In this document: positions 11,423 to 20,837 of the stretch, in pieces
Layout: every line of letters starts with the position of its first letter
Position numbering within the stretch: position 1 is the stretch's first letter
Assembly (NCBI RefSeq): GCF_022539505.1
Contig: NC_061510.1
Span: 37,783,047 to 37,847,046, forward strand
Length of the DNA stretch: 64,000 bases
Source of the DNA: Lolium rigidum
Lineage: Eukaryota; Streptophyta; Magnoliopsida; Poales; Poaceae
Reading direction: 5' to 3'
Translations under genes and position numbers: made by a program
The notes under the pieces: model-generated
Database searches by the model: none
The model's input: the letters and a program-made list of their open reading frames with translations, nothing else
Told to the model about the DNA's origin: nothing

Positions 11423-12311
11423 TATCGGGGGGAAGACCCCGGGTAGGGCAAAGGACTGAGAACAGTCGGCTCAAGGCCTGTCGGCCCGCGGCAAAGGCCG
11501 GCTGAGGAGCAGCCGACTGGAGCCGTGGCCGACTGCATTGGGAGCCGGCCGGTTCAAAGTCCACGCTGGTCTAGCCATAGCCGATTGCGCTGTGGCTGGG
11601 CCGGCTTCAACTTGCCATATCCGGCTGGGTTTGAATCTCCCTGACCAGCTCCGAGCTGGTGAGCCTTGCAGGAGAAGGAACTGGGAAGGCGATCCGGCTC
11701 CTAAAAGTCCACGATGATCTCATCTTCCCTAAAGTGCGGGGCACTGTAGAGCAACAATGCCTCTCGCTCGACAGGCCATCATGGCTCACGCCGCGCCGTA
11801 CGGCTACAGGCCATCGATGGCGACAGGGACACCTCCTCTCCATACCGCTGACTTCGGCCGGTGACAAGACAAGGCTTCCACGTCCAACGGCTCCTGACAG
11901 CGGCGCCTCGGGAAGGAGCGGGAAGCCGGAGCCGGCAAGCCGGCCTGTAGGTCATAGGGACTTCTCTGTAAAGTGCTAGCTCCTATATAAGCTGCACTAC
12001 CCCCTCTCGTGCGGGGGACGATCGATCATTCTTTACTCATTCTAGTCTTAGCGCTGCCCTGTGAGAGAAACCTTCGTCTACCTTAGCCTCCCAGGAGCAG
12101 CCGGATACAGCTCTAGGAGCACCATTGTACTGTGTTATAGCTTATACAATCATAGCAAGAGTAGAGGTGTTACCTCCACAGGAGGGCCTCGAACCTGGAT
12201 ACGTCGCCGTGTCGCTCGTGCCCATACCCGCATCCGGATACCGCCGTAGAACACACTAGGAACCACTCTCATTAGCCACCCTATGGCATATGCCGTGACG
12301 ATACCACGACA
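11423..12311 (+). repeat. 3' LTR of Tat-lineage element
   Basis: Begins TATCGGGGGGAAG, which looks like the common TGTCGGGGGGAA start with one substitution, and ends ACCACGACA at 12311. It contains a TATA box TATATAA at 11984-11990, about 330 bp before the end, giving plus-strand orientation. The 3' boundary is supported by the uninterrupted duplicate sequence at 59650. Confidence 0.75.
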
Positions 12312-12479
12312 AGAGGTCTGACGAACCGAGTGCCATCGGACTCCGTTGTTTAGTGTTTACCGGCCAGGGAAAAAATCCATAAGCCAGACAAGAATTTTAC
12401 AATTATTGCCAAGCCTTTGAGCTTTAAAAAGAAAAGGAAAGGGAAAAGGCCAACAATTCAAACCTTAACTTGCACGATG

Positions 12480-13835
12480 AGCCTGTCTATTAGTCTATAC
12501 ATCTCAATCTCTTGCCTCCCATGAATCTCAATCCTCTGGAATATCCGCATGTTGGGGCTTTTCGGCTGAGAAGATACCGAACAGAACAGAGCATGCACCA
12601 ACCCCGCGCTTAGCGTTCCGCCCCGGAAACGCCGCCGCTGCCAAGCCCTCCCCCATCTCCTCCCCCGCCCTTCCTGTCCTCCCCCGGCGCCCTGGCCCTA
12701 GCTGTCGCTCCCCGTGGGCGATAGGAGGACCCCTCGGTACCCAACTCCTCCTGACCCTGTCCTCCGCCCTCCCCTGCCACAACCGTCGGCGCAGGCCGCT
12801 AGGCAAAGCCCCGTGCGGTGCCGGTGGCAGCGGTGATGCTCCTCCCCACGCTTCTGGAGGGGGAGCGCGGGGCTCCCTCGGCCGGCGGCGGTGCTCCTTG
12901 GTTCCGGCGGCGGCAAGGCTCCTTGGGCTGCGCAGCGCCGGGCGGCGAGCTGGTGATAGCATCGGCGGTTGGCTGCGTGGTGGCGCCTATTGGTGCCCTC
13001 CCGGCCCAGATCCGGGCCCTTTGGGCCCATCTGGGTCCCGTTGGGCCAGTTCCGAGCGGAGCTTCCGCTTCCGGTGGGCACGGGAGGTGGCTGGAGCGGA
13101 GCATGGTTGGGGTGGCGACACGTGTCCTGCAACATCTCGACGGGGGCTTCACGAGCACGGGCTAGGTGGGTCTGTGCTCGGCCGGGCCAGGTGGGCCTAT
13201 GCCCCACATCGGCATGTCCGGACTGGTACCACCGCTGGCGGTGGAGGTGGTTCGCTCCAGCGTGTGCAATACCTCGACATTCCTCGGTTTTTGGATCCTT
13301 CTCGGTCCTTCTGGCTTTGGTTCGTTGGTCGTGGCTAGACGGCGATGGTTTCCCTATGGCCGTGGTGGCGCAAGTTGGTGGGCGGTGTGTCTAGTGGAGC
13401 ACGATGAAGGGTCCGGGTAGGGTTGCGAGGGTCGGGAGAAATCTCTGTCGGTCTGGCCAACACCGACGCGGTGACGCCTACGGGCGCCATCTCCCCTTCC
13501 TGAAGGGCGTCGGGTGAAACCTTCCTCCCTTGTCCCTGGAATAGTCCGGGCAGCAGCGTCGTCATCGTTGCATCCCTTCTTGGAGGTGATGCTTGGTACG
13601 CAGGGCTTCAGTGTGTTAGGAGCGTGGTGGGAATTCTCCGGAGGGCACAACGGCTATAGGGCATCTTCGTTTTCGTCGATCCAACCTTGTCGACCTTTTT
13701 TTTTTCTTTTGTGTTTTCTTTTGGACGTGCTTGTGCTGATGCCCAACAGTTATACCTTGTGACAGTTGTATTGTGTAGTTGCTATATTAATAAAGAGGGA
13801 CGAAAGCCTATTTCAAGGATGAAAATCTGCCTGTT
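12480..13835 (+). mobile_element. GC-rich LINE- or SINE-like retroposed sequence
   Basis: A GC-rich stretch that ends in 'ctatattaataaagaggga' followed by 'cgaaagcctatttc' (about 13780-13815), a 3' end seen in cereal non-LTR retroposons ('taataaag...cgaaagcc'). Several overlapping ORFs exist on both strands but their residue content (Ala, Arg, Gly, Pro) follows base composition and I recognise no domain. I call it a non-coding retroposon fragment with low confidence. The same sequence is in copy B at about 59815-61130. Confidence 0.35.
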
Positions 13836-14188
13836 TCCCTCGTCGGAAATGTGAGCCTCTTCGCCCTGATGGAAACTTAATATCGATGGCAAACGTTGCA
13901 TCTTGCAAGCTATATGTTACAGAGAGAAAAGATATCATTCTCTATGGTACTACTAATTAAGCTGTGTGACCTTTATAATTATGACGGTATTATCGTGGAG
14001 GCCAATACCGTGCGATGGTCGTATGTACTAATGTACTACGAACTGGTGACAAGTTCCCAAGATTCCAACGCATATTCGGATCTTCAAACATATTTTTCAT
14101 TTTCCGTTGATTTTTTTAAAATAAGCTGGCTAGTAATGCCTACTAATCTATGGCGGCCATTTCCGCAAAAAAAAAAACGTAATGCCTA

Positions 14189-14270
14189 CTCCCTCTGGTC
14201 TCTTTTAATTGACTCGAATTTAGTACAACTTTGTATTAAATTTGAGTCAATTAAAAAGGAACGGAGGGAG
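14189..14270. mobile_element. Stowaway-type MITE, 82 bp
   Basis: Flanked by TA (14187-14188 and 14271-14272), begins CTCCCTCTGGTC and ends GGAACGGAGGGAG. The arms are complementary nearly to the centre, so the element forms one long hairpin ('ttttaattgactcgaattta' against 'aatttgagtcaattaaaa'). Confidence 0.9.
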
Positions 14271-15294
14271 TACTAATCTCACATTGATCTAATGTCACGT
14301 CTGCTCTTGCTGTGGTTGGCCGGACGAGTTGCAAATTGCAAAAGGATAATCAGAGAGGGAGAGTGAGGATACAAGTAAACGATTTAGATTGTACAGCGGG
14401 GGGTAAAGCTTTTGCGTGGGAGCAACTAACTATTCCACATTTTGCCTTTCAGTAAGCAATCCTTGCAATTTTTGTAACTTTTTCACAGGTCTGGTAGACA
14501 ACATATGTTCAATACTGAAAACCGGATATTCTTTGACTCTTAGGTGCAAATGCACCTTTTGCATAAAAAATCATATTTTAATATGTTTAAAAAATCCGAA
14601 AAAATATCTGGGGTACGTCTAGACATTTTATGTTCACACATAAAATTTCGCGAAAAAATGATATTTTTATGGCCTGTGTTAAAAAGATAATTTTTGTGCT
14701 TCAAAATAGGTTATGATGAAACATTGTTTTGTCTTTTTTTTACATAGAACACACAAAATGTATTTTCACCACCAAATTTTGTGAGCGACCATGGAATGTT
14801 CCGATGTACACCTGAATTTTTTTTCCAGAATGTTTCACATTTTAATGTGGATTTAAAATATAATTCTCGTAATAGGGGCATCTAGACCTATGAGCCAAAA
14901 CACATTATCCACAACTGACAACAATCAATCATGCAGTCATGGTCTTAAAGTGAAAGGTGGCAATGGTATAATCGTTGATCCCAGAACAAAATATGTCTAC
15001 CAAAGACCATGATCAGGTTCACATTCATCGCGGTTTCACGGCCTGTGTATAATTACCTCTGTCCTCTGTAGAAGAGTTCACCTCTAGATCCATGAGGCAT
15101 TCTAGTTGAGTTTGCATAATGTCCTATTATATTCTTTCTTTTCTTAGGAATGCAATTATTTATATGTATAAAGTAATAAAGAAGATGTATTGGATGCAAA
15201 GGCCGGGGCTATATCTCCGTTCCAGAAAAAATATAGCTTAACTCTGTATAACAAAATAAAAGATATATTTGAAATATTTCTCAATCTCCCACGG
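14271..15294. other. Intergenic DNA without recognised features
   Basis: AT-rich sequence shared with copy B (61807 to about 62830). No ORF with recognisable protein similarity and no terminal inverted repeats were seen. Confidence 0.5.
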
Positions 15295-15426
15295 TGGGAT
15301 TAGTCGTGTACTCCGTTGACCTGTCCTTGACTCCTTGGTCCCGAGGGAGATGTAGAAGAGGTCATGGACGTCCATGAAGAAACCCATCCGAGCAGGGATA
15401 TTTTTTTTTACAACAATCACCATGAA
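15295..15426 (-). pseudogene. PHT1 phosphate transporter fragment (N-terminal region)
   Basis: The minus strand reads 'MGFFMDVHDLFYISLGTK', matching '[18 protein letters not shown]' (residues 30-47) of the intact PHT1 at 40217. Just upstream 'FMVIVV' matches 'FTAVVI' of the same protein, followed by a short foreign A-rich insertion. The fragment is cut at 15426 by a CACTA-like element, and PHT1-related DNA continues beyond it at 17116. It cannot make a transporter. An identical fragment is in copy B (62780-62965). Confidence 0.75.
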
Positions 15427-16197
15427 CACTAGTAGGAAAATCTGTAAATGTGACATTATGTTGGTGGTTTGCCAACAGTGGCGTTTCAAAAAAAATCCAA
15501 CGCCACCAATATTTGGCTACCGTTGGTGCGTCAGTTTGGTGGCAACACCATTGTTAGTGTTAGGTGTGCCTAGGATAACGACCCATCCACAAAATACTGG
15601 TGGTTCGGCGAGGCCACCAGTAACACTCGTATCCGTGGCGTTGGGCCACACCACCGGTATTTTTTGGGTTGGACCCGCAATCCCTATACCGGTGACCACA
15701 CAACTAACCCAAGCGGCCCGTCACAACCGTCTTCCCCCAAACCCTATCATTCCACTCCCCGCCATCCTCTCTCCTCATTTACCTAACGTGTGTTTTTTGG
15801 TGCGCAAACTATCCATGCAACGTAAGTTTGCACTTTAATGCAATAACCAGAGACAGTTTGTCATTCCAGATGCATGGGCGGTCATACAACTTTGATGTGC
15901 GGAAATGTTGATAAAGAATAGCTTGGGAGGGTGTCGGATGGAACCGGTTCATGACGCCGAACCGTCTCAATGAAGTTGAGATGCTATAATTTTCCTTGGA
16001 CGAAGGAGAGGTGCCAAAGATAAATATTCTGATTTTCAACACTGTTGGCGAGGAAGATGAGGATGGCGAGGAAGGCGGGGAAATTAGCGAGGATGGTGGT
16101 CGTGAAAGCGAGAAAGAAGTCCCCATCGAACATATCTTTATTGCCTGACGTTTCAACCTTACTGAAGGTGAGAAAGAACTACTGTTAGTACTCAGAC

Positions 16198-16244
16198 CCC
16201 TCCCCCACCCCACCCCACCCCACACACACACCACCACCACCACG
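16198..16244. repeat. Microsatellite (CCCCA)n / (CA)n / (CCA)n
   Basis: Compound simple repeat inside the CACTA-like element, also present in copy B near 63746-63792. Confidence 0.9.
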
Positions 16245-16314
16245 ACATATGTATGTCGGGGCGCCATTTGTGACCCACATGAATAAAACATATTTTGAAA
16301 TTCACAAAATAGTA

Positions 16315-16540
16315 CTCTCCCAAAATGTAAGGCGCCTAAGAATTAGGCAAAATTTAACATTTTTTAAGTTTGACCAAGTTTATACACATAAATATGAACG
16401 TTTAGAATACTTAATCAATATCATTAGATTCATCATAAAGTATATTTCTTAATGTGTCCATTCGATATTGTCGTTGTAAATATTTTTCCCTAAATATTTG
16501 GTTAAAGTTAGTAAGATTTGACTTTTGACTAGTCCTTAGA
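16315..16540. mobile_element. Stowaway-like MITE, right end truncated
   Basis: Starts CTCTCCCAAAATGTAAGGCG and shows the internal blocks 'aagtttgaccaagtttatac' and 'gtgtccattcgatattgt' shared with the copy at 61265-61497. The expected right terminal inverted repeat ('gccttacattttggga') is missing after 'gactagtccttag'. It is nested in the CACTA-like element. Confidence 0.65.
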
Positions 16541-17115
16541 TATCTTCTTTCTTTCTTTCTTCCTAGTTTGCGTCCTATAAATTACCTATGAAGGTGGCTT
16601 CATCCACTCGTTGTCCTAAGAAGGTTTGGTTAGACTACGGGTTCGGTATTGCGAGACCAACACCATCATGTACACGACGAAGGATGCCCGCCTCTCCTTC
16701 AGAGTTACCGGGTGAAAGAACTTCATTCAGAAAGAGCAACAACTACAACTTGGACAAGATTTGCTCATAACTCCTACAGCGCACTGGCTGCCTCTAATCT
16801 TCGCCAAGCACCAACAAAATGATACTCTTTATTTTCTTTGATGCACGATTTGTTTGTTTTAATGTGGTGAACTAAATTAGCTAGTTAATTTCAATCACTA
16901 TGTGGAACCAATTCAGCCTAGTTTCGATCTATGAGAGAATCCACTATATAGTTTTGATGTCCTTAGCGCTGGTATATAATAAGCAAAGGGTGCCATATGG
17001 AAAATATTTTCGCTTCCGCGGCAGTCACATATTTGGCAGCATATTGGCGGGATGGCACATCCATGCCATCAATGGCAATTTTGCAATGCCACCAATTAGC
17101 CTTTTTCTAATAGTG

Positions 17116-17580
17116 CAAGTGGTGTCACTATCGGTATGGTGTTTAAGGCTGTCGCAATGTGCGAGGCACTAGAGTTTGCGCAATGCAAGGAGGAAACCCA
17201 CCCCCTCCTGCATGTTCGTGGCTTCCAACGGCGGTGAGGCAAACAGAAGTAGAGGAAACCGGGGCTATGGTTTCGCAAGACCCCTCCCCCCCCCCCCCAC
17301 ACACACACACACACAAGGGAGTTACTCAAGAGAACTTTTTCCTTCATGCGTTCCATAAAATCCATGGCAAAAAATAATGAAACAATAACTAAGAGGAGGT
17401 ATTGACTTATGAACCCCCACCAATAACTAAATCCACGACAAAAATTATGGAACAGAGGAAGTAGGTATTAGGAGGAGATATTTACTTATGAACCCCATCT
17501 ATCCATAAAGGAATAATCCCACGGTACCGTGACGCATAAGATAACAACTCGCTGTATAATTAGGAAAAATATAATTAATC
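17116..17580. other. PHT1-flank remnant and simple repeats
   Basis: From 17116 the plus strand ('tgtcgcaatgtgcgaggcac') parallels the sequence next to the inverted PHT1 fragment at 18130-18155 ('gacgcaacgtgcgagccac'), so it continues the pseudogene interrupted at 15426. A poly-C plus (CA)n microsatellite follows at 17281-17316. The rest shows nothing I recognise. Confidence 0.5.
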
Positions 17581-17659
17581 TTGACATTTTCTCGCAAGCT
17601 TGCTTTCTGGCCATACAATTTGCTTCCTTTGGGAGTTAACCAAGACGTCATTCCGATAT

Positions 17660-17942
17660 TTTTTGTGTGCAATTCCATATTAAAACATGAAAGTCAAACC
17701 TGATAAACTTCAACTTGGCATTCATTAATCATTCTTATAATATAGATCAACATAGAATTGTGGCAATGTACCTACCGTACAGTATCTTATACTAATTAAT
17801 GGCAACTAGCCATGTCCGGATTGGCATATCCGTACCATATGTCCTATATAGAGGCACCATCGGTACGGAAGAAAACACACAAATACAAGAGAAGGAACTA
17901 GAAGCTGAGAGAGAGAGAGAGAGAGAAGCTTAATAATCGTCC
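17660..17942 (+). promoter_or_regulatory. Copy of a PHT1 promoter with P1BS and TATA box
   Basis: Parallels the promoter of the intact gene: 'aacatgaaagtcaaacc' (17685 here, 39981 there), a 'gatcaaca' block, 'caactagc', 'tggcatatc', the TATA region 'cctatata' (17843-17850) and 'gaagct..gag' just before the ATG. GCATATCC at 17824-17831 fits the P1BS consensus GNATATNC recognised by PHR1-type phosphate-starvation factors and lies about 15 bp before the TATA box. A (GA)n run covers 17906-17926. Confidence 0.65.
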
Positions 17943-18135
17943 ATGTTGGGTGAACAACTCAACGTGTTGAAATCACTGGACGGCGCTAGGACGCAATGGT
18001 GCCACTTCATGGCCATCGTGATCGCCGGTGATTGCGATCGAAAACTTTGGACACGAGGGAGATGCAGAAGGCAACGACGATAGCCATGAAGTGGTACTAC
18101 TGTGTCTTGGCGCCATCCAGCGCGCTTAGGGCCGA
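17943..18135 (+). pseudogene. PHT1 N-terminal fragment followed by its inverted copy
   Basis: The plus strand from ATG 17943 reads '[20 protein letters not shown]' and 'HFMAIVIAG', matching the start of intact PHT1, then breaks. The minus strand from about 18125 reads 'ALDGAKTQ', a stop, 'YHFMAIVVA', then '[12 protein letters not shown]', a second copy of the same region plus the following helix. Arms 17976-18026 and 18070-18120 (51 nt each) are inverted repeats with 11 differences, five of which would be G-U pairs in RNA; the loop is 43 nt. It encodes no transporter, but a plus-strand transcript would form an imperfect hairpin. Confidence 0.75.
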
Positions 18136-18185
18136 CGCAACGTGCGAGCCACGAGCTTGCTATGTTGCCGTAAGTTTGCATTGTT

Positions 18186-18375
18186 CCGTACAATTTGTTC
18201 CCTTCAGGTATATTTCGATACATTTATTTGCATATATAGTTCTACTGAACATGAAAGTCAAACCCGATAAACTTCTTTTTTTGGGAAAAAAATCAATAAT
18301 CCTTCTAATAACAGATCAACATGAAGTAGATACAATGCACCTGCCGTACATATGGTATTTTATACTTTTGCAGCT
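18186..18375 (+). promoter_or_regulatory. Second PHT1 promoter-like copy, degenerate
   Basis: Contains 'cccttcaggtatat' (18192), 'aacatgaaagtcaaacccga' (18249), 'aatccttctaataacagatc' (18296) and 'tgcagctagccatg' (18368), which occur in the same order upstream of the intact gene at 39910-40090. The P1BS equivalent reads GTATATTT and no longer fits the consensus. No clear TATA box follows. Confidence 0.55.
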
Positions 18376-18470
18376 AGCCATGCTCGGGCGTGTGTTTCAT
18401 CGACACCGGCATCATTCCAGTCACGCAGAACTACTACTAACGCGTGAAGATTCTCGAGACGGCGTCGTAC
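18376..18470 (+). pseudogene. PHT1 internal fragment
   Basis: 'ggcatcattccagtcacgca' followed by 'gaactactactaacgcgtga' parallels 'ggcaccatccctgccgcgct' followed by 'gacctactactggcgcatga' in the intact gene (40879-40918), the region encoding '[19 protein letters not shown]'. The frame is destroyed and homology fades after about 18465. It indicates that a longer PHT1 copy once lay here. Confidence 0.5.
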
Positions 18471-19732
18471 GCAAAGAAGCTCTGCATGTTGCCTTGACCA
18501 CGGCCGGTATCGGCCTGCCGCCTGCCCATGCAACTTCGCGGTCTGAGAAAAGATACGCTGCACCTCCGAAGCCGCCATGGCCGTGCTGGGAAGCTATAGG
18601 GCTGCATCACCTCTCCCGGGATTTCGGATCGGGCGGTTACTGCATTGCATAGCATTAGTTTATTCCCATACATTAGGAATGTAGTATGGCCTACCATACA
18701 ATCAGCAAATGCCATTATTCGGTTACCCAGTTGGCTGATGTACTACATACTATTTCCCAAGATCGAGCAGCTCTATGATTATCTGACTGGTTGCAACTTG
18801 CCACTTAGGACTTTGAATCAAAGAACCTGCAAATTTCAGAGATGGAACGGAAACAATGGGATAACACATGAAAATACATGACGGTTTAACCATCTCGGCA
18901 AAATATATCAACTGAAGCTCCATGAATGTTGGTATTGGGAAATAGAAAAGGCTAGTTGGCACAATTAAAACAAAGAGTGGACCCTAACAAAAAAATCGGT
19001 AACACATAGAGCCCCCCTTTTTTTGAAGAATTCAAAAAAATAACAGTTTGAATTGCGTTGCCAAATATAAGGTATTTTCAGTGGAGATCTTGCACGTTGG
19101 TAGAGTACAACATTGTGTACATCTAGGTACTTTTTAAGATTTGTTGAAGCATTAAAATTATTCAAAATTTTGAAAAAAAAAGCTCCATAGAGCTCGGGCT
19201 TATATGCTCTCTCATCTTTTATTAGTCCCAACTTATATTGAAAATGGCTGCACGCGAGCAAAATGAAAAATAACAAGAAAGAATAGGAAGGAAAGCATGT
19301 CTCAATACAAAATTCCCACACAGACTAGAGAAGCTGGTAGTTTGCTGAAATTATTCAACACAAACATTTCATATTGTATCGTTCCAAACTTTACGATATG
19401 CTTGTTCCGTACGCGATCAAGAAAAATCGGTAAGGGAAAACCTATCTACAACCAGTTCAAGTAAATAAGATGTACTACAAAGTACAAAATGGGCACAAGT
19501 TGGCAAGATGGGCATATTCGGATCTTCATTTATTTTATCTTCCGTTGAGAAGGTTTGAAATTAGCTACAGTACTAATAAAATCTTCTGTGCTCTCACGTT
19601 GATTAGTATGAGCACTGAGCTGTGATTCGCTGGACGGGATGCAATTTGCAAAGGAGAAAACAGAGGGAGGGTGAGGAACTGAGGATGCAGGTCATTGATT
19701 TAGACAGTGCGGACTGGGTACGACTTTCAAGT
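18471..19732. other. Intergenic DNA without recognised features
   Basis: No ORF, terminal repeat or RNA gene that I can identify in about 1.2 kb. The short ORFs on either strand show no protein motif. Confidence 0.45.
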
Positions 19733-20440
19733 ATTTTTTTTTTTTAGAAGGAATAGCTGCGATTTTATTACGACAGGTCCAGTACAAGCTGGTTCCTAGT
19801 ACACATATAGGAACAACACCATTCCACACATTACAAAGTTTATTAACGCAGCCTTCCTTAGCCAGCAGATGCGCCACCTTGTTCGCTGGACGCCGCACCG
19901 CTCTAACAGAAGAATCGCCAAAACTCCGCAAAAGGGACTTGATCTCTTCGACCAATGGTCCGTGAACTGATCGATCCTTCTCGTCCCGCAAAAGCTTCGC
20001 CGCCACCCCTGTACTATCTGTTTCCAGAATCACCCTTGATACCGGCATATTCAGAGCAAGTTTAAGACCCAACCGACATGCTTGTAGCTCAGCTTCTTCA
20101 GCGTCCAAAAGGTGAGGGAAAAAATTGCATGCTCCACCCACGAAGCTTCCATGGTGGTTTCTGATAACCACGCCGCCTCCGCCATATGCGTCTGAAGCTC
20201 GATAAGCACCATCAGTATTGATCTTCACCCAATCCCAGTCCGGCTTGAGCCAGTGCTCATTCAATTTAACCGAGACGGAGGGCGCCAAGGTCTGGACACT
20301 CTTCCGCTCCTCAATGCCTGCAACAGTACGTGTCGCCACTGACTTTGGGTCCGCCAACTTCTGACTCTCTCTTGCATCATTCCGAGCCTGCCAGAGATTA
20401 TACAACATGGTGATCATAAGAGCTACATCGTCACTCAAAG
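19733..20440 (-). pseudogene. 5'-truncated LINE: RNase H-like domain with poly(A) tail
   Basis: A minus-strand ORF of 248 residues contains an RNase H fold of the plant LINE/RVT_3 type: 'WVKINTDGAYRASDAYGGGG' (first Asp), 'DAEEAELQACRLGLKLAL' (Glu), 'VILETDSTGVAAKLL' (Asp) and 'RRPANKVAHLLAKEG' (His-containing end). All four conserved positions look intact. The 3' end is an A-run on the minus strand (T-run at 19734-19746). Reverse transcriptase and endonuclease are missing, as expected for 5' truncation during LINE insertion. A derived host RNase H-like gene is an alternative, but the A-tail favours a LINE. I could not identify a target-site duplication. Confidence 0.65.
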
Positions 20441-20635
20441 CCTTACCGATCCAGTCCAGGTGCTAGCCCTTAAGATCCGAATGGTGTTGAAGCAATTTTG
20501 GTGGAGTAGCTAACTGATGCTGTGATAGCTCAAACAGGCTCAACCATGCGTACGGCTTTCAAAGCTGACCTGCGTGCTTTGCTGCTAAATCTGCATTTGT
20601 TTAGTTTTAGTTTTTAGCTACTCGGAGCACCGGTG
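20441..20635. other. Short intergenic stretch
   Basis: Nothing recognised between the LINE fragment and the hairpin-rich element. Confidence 0.4.
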
Positions 20636-20837
20636 GAAAAAGGGGCTTTGGTCGCGGTTGGCAACTGCCATTAGTCGCGGTGGCGCAACCGCGACCAAAG
20701 TAGCGCGACTAAAGGCCCCCCCCCTTTAGTCGCGGTTCCTTACGAACCGCGACTAAAGGCCCGTCCACGTGGGCCGCAGGCGAGCGCCAGGGCGGAGGAC
20801 CTTTAGTCGCGGTTCTTCTGGCCAACCGCGACTAAAG
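20636..20837. mobile_element. Hairpin-rich DNA element, interrupted at 20837 (continues at 33106)
   Basis: Three consecutive stem-loops share a TTTAGTCGCGGTT core: arms 20646-20660 with 20686-20700, arms 20723-20738 with 20744-20759 (5-base loop), and a third starting near 20810 with its right arm ending ACTAAAG at 20837. The third arm continues as GCC at 33106, after the 12-kb retrotransposon and its target duplication. Such repeated sequences are common in grass genomes as non-autonomous DNA elements; I do not assign a superfamily. Confidence 0.6.

Larger units (their letters stand above)
6043..12311 (+). mobile_element. 5'-truncated Tat-lineage Gypsy element with antisense extra ORF
   Basis: From left to right: C-terminus of pol on the plus strand, an intron-containing ORF on the opposite strand (6816-10584), a short purine-rich tract, and a 3' LTR (11423-12311). 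Gypsy elements of the Tat lineage (Grande, Retand, RIRE2-like) are known to carry an additional ORF between pol and the 3' LTR, often in antisense, which matches this layout. The right end is confirmed by the empty site in the duplicated segment: copy B reads through 'agaggtccgacga' at 59650, while here AGAGG follows the LTR end at 12311. The DNA is rich in GCCGGC-type motifs. Gag, protease, reverse transcriptase and the 5' LTR are absent. Confidence 0.8.
12312..16452 (+). repeat. Segmental duplication, copy A
   Basis: This segment is repeated in the same orientation at 59650-64000, with long stretches of near identity (for example from 'ctttataattatga' at 13971 / 61503 onward). The duplicate runs out at the window edge, so the true length is unknown. 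Differences seen: about 45 extra bases in copy A near 12340-12385, and a Stowaway-like insertion in copy B (61265-61497). It carries the same GC-rich retroposon-like stretch, the same 82-bp Stowaway, the same PHT1 fragment and the same CACTA-like left end. Confidence 0.9.
15427..17115. mobile_element. Non-autonomous CACTA-like DNA transposon
   Basis: Left end CACTAGTAGGAAAATC at 15427; right end 'tttttctaatagtg' at 17102-17115, whose reverse complement is CACTATTAGAAAAA. Flanking trinucleotides are GAA (15424-15426) and CAA (17116-17118), an imperfect 3-bp target duplication. Insertion is supported by continuity of PHT1-related minus-strand sequence across it. Subterminal 'ttggtgg' / 'ccacca' motifs repeat at both ends, usual for CACTA elements. 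No transposase ORF is visible in 1.7 kb. Confidence 0.65.

Noticed and set aside
12528..13420. Many overlapping GC-rich ORFs on both strands, repeated at 59795-60880
   Set aside because: Open frames in GC-rich DNA on all strands at once; composition Ala/Arg/Gly/Pro and the frames differ between copies A and B. Treated as a retroposon-like non-coding stretch.
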